From the NCBI GenBank assembly GCA_050736615.1, contig JBOHWL010000246.1:1-8403 (forward strand): a DNA stretch of 8,403 bases. The letters run 5' to 3'. The DNA is from JBOHWJ01 sp050736615 (GTDB lineage: Bacteria; Desulfobacterota; Binatia; Binatales; Binataceae). The notes beneath the pieces are model-generated. The model ran no database searches and was not told where the DNA came from. It saw nothing but the letters and a program-made list of their open reading frames with translations. The position numbers and the translations under genes were made by a program. Within the stretch, counting starts at the first letter, position 1; each line of letters starts with the position of its first letter. Shown here in pieces: positions 1 to 5,666 of the stretch.

Positions 1-54
1 CCTTCGCATCGTTCGTGGACTCACCTACCCGCCCGCAGCGTTCAAGTTTCGCTG

Positions 55-1035
55 TTAACTCACGCGCAGCACGATTTTGCCGAAATGCTCGCTGGCTTGC
101 ATGATCCGATGGGCTTGACCGGCTTCAACGAAGGGCAAGCTTTTGTAAATTGCCGGTTTGAGCCTGCCGGCCTCCAGCGCCGCGCCGAACTGCGCTAAAA
201 ACCTCGCTACGATCCGCGCTTTCTCTTCAACCGGGCGTGTGCGCAGCGTTGAACCAATGATGCGCAAATGGCGGCGCAACACTGCGGCCAGATCAATTTC
301 GGCGCGCGCTCCACGCATCAGGCCGATCAGCACGAGCGTACCGCCAGCCGCCAAAGATGCGAGATTTTCAGCCAGGTAGGCGCCGCCAATGTGATCGAGC
401 ACCACGGCGACACCTTGGCCCTGAGTCGCCGCAAGAACTTTTGGAGCGAACGGCCCGCTTTTATAATTGATCGCGACGTCGGCGCCGAATTTCAGGCATT
501 GCTCGCATTTCTCGTCCGATCCAGCCGTCACGATCGCGCGTGCGCCGAATTCTCCAAGCAGTTGAATCGACGCGGTACCGACACCGCTGCCGCCGCCCTG
601 AATCAACGCCGATTGGCCCGGCTTGATTCCCGCCAGCATGAACAAGTTCAGGTATGCGGTCAGATAGACCTCCGGCAAGGCGGCGGCTTCCTCATCACTC
701 AGCGAGGCCGGGATGTGCATCGCTGAGCCGTAATCGACCACGACCTTTTCCGCGTAACCACCGCCGGGCAATAGCGCCATCGCCCGCTCACCGACCCGCC
801 AGCCCTTGACCTCGCTTCCAATTGCCGCGACTTCACCGGCACATTCGAGGCCGAGAATCGGCGAAGCGCCCGGAGGCGGCGGATAATTGCCCTGGCGTTG
901 TACGAGGTCGGCGCGGTTGATTCCGGCGCATCGAACGTTGATCAGCAGTTCGGCGGGTCTCGGCTGGGGCTCGGCGGTCTCGCCGAGTTTGAGGACGGCT
1001 TCGTCACCAGGATGATCGAAAACGATCGCCTTCAT
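55..1035 (-). CDS. PIG3-type NAD(P)H:quinone oxidoreductase (zinc-free MDR family)
   Basis: This 326-residue protein, the usual length for the family, is a medium-chain dehydrogenase/reductase of the quinone oxidoreductase branch, like human TP53I3/PIG3. Such enzymes reduce quinones or other activated carbonyl/alkene compounds with NADPH in the cytoplasm. The N-terminal GroES-like domain (about 1-120) carries the PIG3 signature AGINRADLVQRQGNYPPPPG at 37-56. The Rossmann motif GGGSGVG is at 147-153. The second strand ends in TAGS (170-173) with no acidic residue, which in this family favours NADPH over NADH. None of the catalytic or structural zinc Cys/His ligands of alcohol dehydrogenases is present. 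The ATG start fits the family N-terminus, but only a weak AAGTGA stands before it. It lies 172 bases downstream of the alcohol dehydrogenase gene, on the same strand. The physiological substrate is unknown. The family call is firm. Confidence 0.93.
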   Translation of the reverse strand: MKAIVFDHPGDEAVLKLGETAEPQPRPAELLINVRCAGINRADLVQRQGNYPPPPGASPILGLECAGEVAAIGSEVKGWRVGERAMALLPGGGYAEKVVVDYGSAMHIPASLSDEEAAALPEVYLTAYLNLFMLAGIKPGQSALIQGGGSGVGTASIQLLGEFGARAIVTAGSDEKCEQCLKFGADVAINYKSGPFAPKVLAATQGQGVAVVLDHIGGAYLAENLASLAAGGTLVLIGLMRGARAEIDLAAVLRRHLRIIGSTLRTRPVEEKARIVARFLAQFGAALEAGRLKPAIYKSLPFVEAGQAHRIMQASEHFGKIVLRVS

Positions 1036-1182
1036 CGGGATTCACTTGTGCGGACAGCTCATCAGAGTGCTGCGGAATTGACCTGCGCGCCTTGCTATAC
1101 TTGCGCGTCAACGCCGATTAAATCACGCAAGGAAGTGTAGCGGAGGTTCCCTATCGGAGCCCCCGCTTATGATATGCGCGTT

Positions 1183-1202
1183 ACACCGGAATTCTCCGGT
1201 GT
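1183..1202 (-). terminator. Stem-loop just downstream of the alcohol dehydrogenase gene
   Basis: The arms ACACCGGA (1183-1190) and TCCGGTGT (1195-1202) form a perfect 8-bp stem around a 4-base loop. It starts 5 bases past the TGA stop of the leftward alcohol dehydrogenase gene. On that strand the stem is followed by AACGCG, not a T-run, so it is not a canonical intrinsic terminator. It could be a weak terminator, a Rho-assisted 3' end or an mRNA-stabilising hairpin. The position supports a transcript end here. Confidence 0.4.
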
Positions 1203-1207
1203 GTTTG

Positions 1208-2263
1208 TCAGTATTGATTCACGATCGAAACGCCCACGTTCTGAAAATTGGTCATCTCCTCGAGCACGCGCGAAGCGCCGTCGAGCCCAATGGTCTCGGT
1301 AATCATTTCGCGCGGACGCAGCTTCTTTGAAGCCACCATGTCGAGCATTTTTGGATAATCCACCGCCGGCATCCCGAGCGAGGCAATTAGTTGCAGCTCC
1401 ATCGTGACCATACGGTCGATCGGGAGCGGCACTTCGCCCTTTTCGACTGAGGTGGTGAGTCCGATTTGAAGCGAGCGGCCCTGTTTGCGCAGGCTCAGAA
1501 TGGAATTACGGCAGGTGGTCGCGACGCCGAGCGCGTCAACCGCGACATGGGCTCCGCCGTGGGAAAGGTCAAACACGGCCATCGGCGCATCTTCGACTTT
1601 TTTCGCATTAACGACATGAGCGGCGCCGAGTTTTTTGGCCAGTTCGAGCTTACGATCGTCGAGGTCGACCGCAATCACATTGGCGCCGATCGCCGCCGCG
1701 ACGTGTACCGCCGACAGCCCGATACCGCCACATCCGTGTACCGCGACCCATTCGCCGGGACGGACTTTCGCGCGATCAACCACGCCATGGTATGACGTCA
1801 TAAAGCGGCAGCCCATCGAGGCTCCTTCGAGAAAATCCACATCGTCGGGCATCGGCACCAGGTTGGCGTCGGCGCTGGGAACACCGACATAACGGCCGTA
1901 ACCGCCCCAATAAGAGAAGCCTGGAATGGCGGCATTGGCGCATACGTTCGAGTTTCCCGAACGGCAATAGTCGCAGATTCCGTCGCCTTGGCTGAACGGC
2001 ACCAGCACACGCTGGCCCTTCTTGAAATTGCGGGTCTCCTTGCCGACTTCCTCGATCACGCCGCAGAATTCATGCCCCATCACCAGCGGCATCGGCGGGA
2101 TGAGGCCGATCCAGGCCCAGTCACCCGACCACGCGTGCCAATCCGAACGGCACACGCCTTCCGCCTCGGCTCGCACGATTACGCCATTGGGCGGACATTT
2201 CGGATCGGGAACGTCTTTAACCACCAGCGGCTTGCGCACCGCCTCCATTACTGCTGCTCTCAT
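1208..2263 (-). CDS. Zinc-dependent alcohol dehydrogenase (MDR superfamily, Zn_ADH6-like)
   Basis: This 351-residue cytoplasmic protein is a zinc-binding MDR alcohol dehydrogenase, predicted to interconvert an alcohol and an aldehyde or ketone with NAD(H). The catalytic-zinc residues are visible: C38 in GVCRSDWH, H64-E65 in GHEFCG, and C151 in MGCRF. The Rossmann glycine motif HGCGGIG is at 176-182. D200, at the end of the second strand (VIAVDLDD), points to NAD rather than NADP. The whole pattern (CRSDWH, GCRF, VAVHGCGGIGLSAV, VDALG, CRNS..LRK) matches from memory the subgroup catalogued as Zn_ADH6. The structural-zinc lobe is odd: C97, C100 and C108 are present, but the first ligand position holds Asp94. 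The ATG is well supported by GAGGT eight bases upstream. A candidate promoter and a 3' stem-loop suggest it can be transcribed on its own. The substrate is unknown. Confidence 0.94.
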   Translation of the reverse strand: MRAAVMEAVRKPLVVKDVPDPKCPPNGVIVRAEAEGVCRSDWHAWSGDWAWIGLIPPMPLVMGHEFCGVIEEVGKETRNFKKGQRVLVPFSQGDGICDYCRSGNSNVCANAAIPGFSYWGGYGRYVGVPSADANLVPMPDDVDFLEGASMGCRFMTSYHGVVDRAKVRPGEWVAVHGCGGIGLSAVHVAAAIGANVIAVDLDDRKLELAKKLGAAHVVNAKKVEDAPMAVFDLSHGGAHVAVDALGVATTCRNSILSLRKQGRSLQIGLTTSVEKGEVPLPIDRMVTMELQLIASLGMPAVDYPKMLDMVASKKLRPREMITETIGLDGASRVLEEMTNFQNVGVSIVNQY

Positions 2264-2271
2264 TTTGGATT

Positions 2272-2276
2272 ACCTC
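2272..2276 (-). promoter_or_regulatory. Shine-Dalgarno for the alcohol dehydrogenase gene
   Basis: GAGGT on the minus strand stands 8 bases before the ATG at 2263, a near-ideal spacing that confirms this start. Confidence 0.7.
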
Positions 2277-2354
2277 GCCTTTGACTTTGCTTGCCTGAAA
2301 AGCATCCGAACTGTCCGGCTTGCGCCCCTATATGCCGGGCACGATTCGCAATGT

Positions 2355-2383
2355 CATATAGCGCCTTGCCGATGCGGCGGCAA
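2355..2383 (-). promoter_or_regulatory. Candidate sigma70-type promoter for the alcohol dehydrogenase gene
   Basis: Read on the minus strand, TTGCCG (2383-2378) and TATATG (2360-2355) are separated by exactly 17 bases, with four of six consensus matches in each hexamer. Transcription would begin near 2348, leaving an 85-base leader before the ATG at 2263. The -35 hexamer also forms one arm of a 6-bp inverted repeat (TTGCCG, six bases, CGGCAA at 2366-2383), so the match could be fortuitous. The rest of the 206-base gap holds nothing else convincing. Confidence 0.35.
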
Positions 2384-2469
2384 ACCGCGCTGCCGTGCCT
2401 CGGCAACCTCGTTTGTGGAAATGGTTGTTATAGCGGATTCCAAGCGCTGCGCTCGCAAGTTTCGCTTCG

Positions 2470-3465
2470 CTAGCCGATGAGTGTGGCGATCGTGCGGGCA
2501 AATTCGCCGGCGTCGCGCGCGTCCACTTCCACCGGATGCAGGTCAACGCCGGCTTCTTCCTGGGCTTTGAGCCGCTCGACCGCGCCGTTGACATCGCCGA
2601 TATAGCCCATTTCGTTGACCAGCCTGGGCGTGACCGCTCCGGTGGCGGTTTTCGCCCCGCCGGTATTCCATGCTTCCTTGATACGATTGACTTCTTCCCC
2701 GAAGCCGTAACGGGTTAGTTGTTCAGCATAAAAGGACCCCATCCGAGCGGCATAGAAGGCCAGCGTACCGGCGTGGACGTCATGTGCGCGCTTGATATCG
2801 CTGGTGATGTGGATGGTGCCGGGCGCCTTCACTTCAACCGCACGCGGGTCGCGGCCAGCCTGCCGCGCGGCCGCGCGGAACTCATCGATGGCATGCTTGA
2901 GGCCGCTTAGAGGAATCATCACAGGCATCCAGCCGTCGGCCGCATTGGCGGTGAATTCGACCGCGCGCCGATTGAGCGTCGCCAGAAAAATCGGAATGTG
3001 CTTGCGCACGGGTTCGAAACGCAGGGTGAATCCACGCCCGAGTTTGAACAGCTTGCCCTGATAATTGAGCGGCTGTCCCGCCATCAGCATATTGATGATC
3101 TCGACGTACTCGCGCATACGCGTCAGCGGCGGATGAAACTGTACGCCGTGGAAATGCTCGATGACATTCGGTCCGCTGGTGCCCAAACCGATAATCATGC
3201 GGCCGCCGCTCAGCTCGTCGAGCGTGCCGAAATGCTGCGCCAGCGCGGCTGGCGTGCGCGAATAGGTATTAACGATCGAAGTCGCGAGCTGGGCTTTGGC
3301 GGTATGCTCGGCGAATAGCGTGAGCAAGGTAAAGGCGTCGCGGCCCCACGCCTCCGCCACCCAGATCGAATGAACGCCGGCCTGATCGGCGAGCTTCGCG
3401 CGCTCGATCAGCGCCTTGAAATCGAATTTGCCCTGCCAGTTTACACCGATGGTCAGCTTCCGCAT
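2470..3465 (-). CDS. LLM-class (luciferase-like) oxidoreductase, probably F420-dependent
   Basis: This 331-residue cytoplasmic protein is of the bacterial luciferase-like (LLM) TIM-barrel family, which uses F420 or reduced flavin for hydride transfer or monooxygenation. Family features include VHSIWVAEAWGRDAFTLLT (31-49), the conserved core SIVNTYSRTPAALAQHFGTLDELSGGR (63-89) and GLGTSGPNVIEHFHG (93-107). Further C-terminal are IPIFLATLNRRAVE (157-170) and ADGWMP (176-181). The GTSGP...HG element is typical of members annotated as F420-dependent, such as methylene-H4MPT reductase-like or F420-glucose-6-phosphate dehydrogenase-like proteins. The cofactor is inferred, not shown. The ATG at 3465 is chosen because GGGGAG precedes it by 9 bases and MRKLTIGVN fits the family N-terminus. 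An in-frame GTG at 3507 would add 14 residues but lacks a good ribosome site. It is transcribed divergently from the hydrolase gene. Confidence 0.9.
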   Translation of the reverse strand: MRKLTIGVNWQGKFDFKALIERAKLADQAGVHSIWVAEAWGRDAFTLLTLFAEHTAKAQLATSIVNTYSRTPAALAQHFGTLDELSGGRMIIGLGTSGPNVIEHFHGVQFHPPLTRMREYVEIINMLMAGQPLNYQGKLFKLGRGFTLRFEPVRKHIPIFLATLNRRAVEFTANAADGWMPVMIPLSGLKHAIDEFRAAARQAGRDPRAVEVKAPGTIHITSDIKRAHDVHAGTLAFYAARMGSFYAEQLTRYGFGEEVNRIKEAWNTGGAKTATGAVTPRLVNEMGYIGDVNGAVERLKAQEEAGVDLHPVEVDARDAGEFARTIATLIG

Positions 3466-3474
3466 TAAATGAAA

Positions 3475-3480
3475 CTCCCC
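3475..3480 (-). promoter_or_regulatory. Shine-Dalgarno deciding the LLM oxidoreductase start
   Basis: GGGGAG on the minus strand lies 9 bases upstream of the ATG at 3465. It favours this start over the in-frame GTG at 3507, which is preceded by no comparable purine tract. Confidence 0.65.
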
Positions 3481-3544
3481 TGCTTCGCCGGCTTTGATCC
3501 TATTCACGCTTAGCGCTCACCAGCCATGATTGTCGAGCGGTCGA

Positions 3545-3560
3545 TTTCATCGTGATGAAA
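3545..3560. promoter_or_regulatory. Perfect inverted repeat, candidate operator in the divergent intergenic region
   Basis: TTTCATC and GATGAAA, separated by GT, form a perfect 7-2-7 inverted repeat. It lies in the 217-base region between the divergent LLM oxidoreductase and CocE/NonD hydrolase genes, 80 bases before one start and 123 before the other. Its size and symmetry suit a dimeric repressor such as a TetR- or GntR-type protein. No regulator gene is in the window and no -35/-10 pair overlapping it is convincing, so the role is inferred. I see no other element in this region apart from the two ribosome sites. Confidence 0.35.
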
Positions 3561-3670
3561 AGATCCATCGCGCGCGGCCGGCGGCGGGTCCCGCTTCTGG
3601 AAATCCAATCGCGAACGTGATTTAGAGAATTGCATCCCAGATCGCTTGCTGACGTGTTCCATATTCAAGC

Positions 3671-3675
3671 AGGAG
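3671..3675 (+). promoter_or_regulatory. Shine-Dalgarno for the CocE/NonD hydrolase
   Basis: AGGAG stands 7 bases before the ATG at 3683, a strong site that fixes the start of the hydrolase. Confidence 0.7.
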
Positions 3676-3682
3676 CATCACG

Positions 3683-5440
3683 ATGGCGAAGAGTACGGTT
3701 AGCGAACCCATTCATCAGGTGACGGTGGAAAAGAACGCGTCGATGTGCACGCGCGATGGCGTCACGCTTTATGCCGACATCTACCGACCTGCGGCCAGCG
3801 GCAACTTTCCGGTGCTGCTGGTGCGGACGCCGTACGACAAGAGCGCTGAGATTGCCTTGTCGGAGAAGGATTACTTTCCGCCGCGCGGTTACGTCGTGGT
3901 GGTGCAGGACACACGCGGGCGCCATAGCTCGGAAGGTGAATTCGACCCGTTTGTCCACGAGGCTGAAGACGGCCACGACGCGATCGAATGGGCGGCGGCA
4001 TTGCCGTGCTCCGACGGTTCGGTGGGAACCGTGGGCCAATCGTATTTGGGCCTGGTGCAGTATTTCGCCGCGATCACGCGTCCGCCGCACCTTAAGGCAA
4101 TGTGCCCGGTGTCAGGACCGGTCACCTATTTCGAGAATTTCGCCTACCGCCACGGCGCTTTCGAATTGGGCTGGGTGCTGGCTTACTTCGCCTTCATGGC
4201 GCGCGACACGCTGATGCGCAAAGGCCTTTATCAACAGGAGCGCGCGGCGCTCGACGGTTTCGTGAGTTATCCGGACATTCCGATGGCGCCGCTCAAGCGC
4301 GATGCCTATAGGCATTTGCCACTAGCCGATTGGGGCGAACGGCTCAAACGCGGAGCGCCTTATCTGGCCGATTACCTGCGCAATTGGAAATACGGCCCGT
4401 ACTGGCGGCGGACGGATCTGCGCCCGCACTTGGGCCAGGTAAGTGCGCCGATGCTGCACGTCGGCTCATGGTACGACGTTTTTCAATACGACACGCTGAC
4501 GATGTATACCGGCATTTGCCAGCATGCGCGGGATGAACGAACGCGGCTGAGGCAACGGCTCGTGATGGGCCCGTGGGCGCATCTGCTGCCCTACTCCGTG
4601 CCAACTTCCCAAGGTACCGGCGAGATTGACTTCGGCGAGGAGGCGAAAATCGAATTGCACGCCGTGCAGCTTCGATGGTTCGACCATTTCCTCAAGCATG
4701 CGGACGACGGGATTTTAGAAGAGCCACCGGTCCGGATTTTCGTCATCGGCGATAATCGCTGGCGTGACGAGCATGAATGGCCGCTGGCGCGCACCAAATA
4801 CACGGAGGTTTACCTTCACAGCCACGGTCATGCCAATTCGCTGAACGGAGACGGTGCGCTATCGTTCGATAGGCCGGGGGAGCAAACGCCTGACCGCTAC
4901 CACTATGACCCGAATGATCCGGTGCCAACACGCGGCGGCACGACCCTGGGAATACGTTCCGGAGTTTTCGATCAGAGCGAAATCGAAAAACGTGCGGACG
5001 TGCTGGTATATACCGGTCCGGTGCTTGAACGCGACCTGGAGGTGACGGGGCCGGTCTCGACGCGGTTATTTGCTGCCTCGTCAGCGCCTGATACCGATTT
5101 TACGGCCAAGCTGGTGGACGTTGGCGCTGAGCGGGCGCAAAACGTCGCGGGTGGAGTAATCCGCGCGCGCTTTCGCGAATCGCTCGAGGCGCCATCGTTG
5201 ATTACGCCTGATAAAGTTTACGCCTACGACATCGATCTGTGGTCCACCAGCTATGTATTCAAGGCCGGCCATCGCATCCGTCTCGAAATCTCATCCAGCA
5301 ATTTTCCCCATTTCGATCGCAACCCGAATACCGGCCATGATTTCGGCGTCGATGCGGAAACCGTGGTCGCCCATCAGACGGTATTTCACGACAGCCGCTA
5401 TCCGTCGCACCTGGTGCTTCCGGTAATCCCGCGCGATTGA
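3683..5440 (+). CDS. CocE/NonD family alpha/beta hydrolase (X-Pro dipeptidyl-peptidase S15-like)
   Basis: This 585-residue hydrolase is close in length to Rhodococcus cocaine esterase (about 574). The family cleaves esters or amides, including acyl esters, alpha-amino-acid esters and X-Pro peptides. The catalytic apparatus is complete. The oxyanion-hole Tyr51 is in RTPYDK. The nucleophile Ser120 is in GQSYLG after the VVVVQDTRGRHSSEGEF segment (71-87). The acid Asp265 is in GSWYDVF and His300 is in MGPWAHL. The helical cap lies at roughly 150-245. The C-terminal part, from about 350, is the jelly-roll PepX_C-type domain, with RLEISSSNFPHFDRNPNTG at 533-551 as the characteristic family end. 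No signal peptide or membrane segment is seen, so it is probably cytoplasmic. The start is set by AGGAG. It is divergent from the oxidoreductase genes and ends 226 bases before the efflux adaptor. Family identity is firm and the substrate is unknown. Confidence 0.95.
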   Translation: MAKSTVSEPIHQVTVEKNASMCTRDGVTLYADIYRPAASGNFPVLLVRTPYDKSAEIALSEKDYFPPRGYVVVVQDTRGRHSSEGEFDPFVHEAEDGHDAIEWAAALPCSDGSVGTVGQSYLGLVQYFAAITRPPHLKAMCPVSGPVTYFENFAYRHGAFELGWVLAYFAFMARDTLMRKGLYQQERAALDGFVSYPDIPMAPLKRDAYRHLPLADWGERLKRGAPYLADYLRNWKYGPYWRRTDLRPHLGQVSAPMLHVGSWYDVFQYDTLTMYTGICQHARDERTRLRQRLVMGPWAHLLPYSVPTSQGTGEIDFGEEAKIELHAVQLRWFDHFLKHADDGILEEPPVRIFVIGDNRWRDEHEWPLARTKYTEVYLHSHGHANSLNGDGALSFDRPGEQTPDRYHYDPNDPVPTRGGTTLGIRSGVFDQSEIEKRADVLVYTGPVLERDLEVTGPVSTRLFAASSAPDTDFTAKLVDVGAERAQNVAGGVIRARFRESLEAPSLITPDKVYAYDIDLWSTSYVFKAGHRIRLEISSSNFPHFDRNPNTGHDFGVDAETVVAHQTVFHDSRYPSHLVLPVIPRD

Positions 5441-5515
5441 CCATATTTACGCGGCGCGTCCCGCTCACGCATATTGATGACTGGCGCGCGGTCAGGCTTT
5501 GCTTGGCTCCCGTCC

Positions 5516-5524
5516 TGATAATAT
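5516..5524 (+). promoter_or_regulatory. Possible extended -10 element upstream of the efflux operon
   Basis: TGATAATAT forms a TGn-TAATAT extended -10 pattern inside the GC-rich gap between the hydrolase and the adaptor. No -35 hexamer lies at 16-18 bases, so support is weak. If real, it would give a leader of about 135 bases before the ATG at 5667. Nothing else was recognised in this 226-base gap. Confidence 0.2.
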
Positions 5525-5666
5525 CTTGCTGCAATGTAGTTGGTAGTGGGACGTTTTACGTTGAACAGTGCCGCGGACGGGGGCAACCGTGCTCCAAATT
5601 AAGTTTTTCAAGTTCTTCAATCGGGTTCCGGCATGCGCAAAGACGAATAGCTGGCGGAACCCGCGG

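Noticed and set aside
1..54. Possible gene end at the left edge
   Set aside because: Only 54 bases precede the quinone reductase stop. There is no motif and too little sequence to assign a gene.
1078..1101. TTGACC and TATACT on the plus strand, resembling -35 and -10 boxes
   Set aside because: The spacer is only 12 bases and no plus-strand gene follows. The minus-strand reading TTGACG...TATAGC has a 6-base spacer.
898..1140. Plus-strand open frame of 80 codons over the quinone reductase start and the following gap
   Set aside because: The first half is antisense to a confident gene and the remainder looks non-coding. No family resemblance.
2022..2480. Plus-strand open frame of 152 codons covering the gap between the alcohol dehydrogenase and LLM genes
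   Set aside because: Most of it is antisense to the dehydrogenase and it ends just inside the LLM gene. No ribosome site or motif was seen.
3555..3620. Small Arg-rich frame (21 codons) in the divergent intergenic region
   Set aside because: Its ATG is inside the inverted repeat arm with no Shine-Dalgarno. Arg codons are expected from the GC-rich run.
3466..3682. Search for sigma70 promoters for the divergent LLM and hydrolase genes
   Set aside because: TCGACA and CATATT-like hexamers occur, but none pairs with a partner at 16-18 bases, so no promoter was called.
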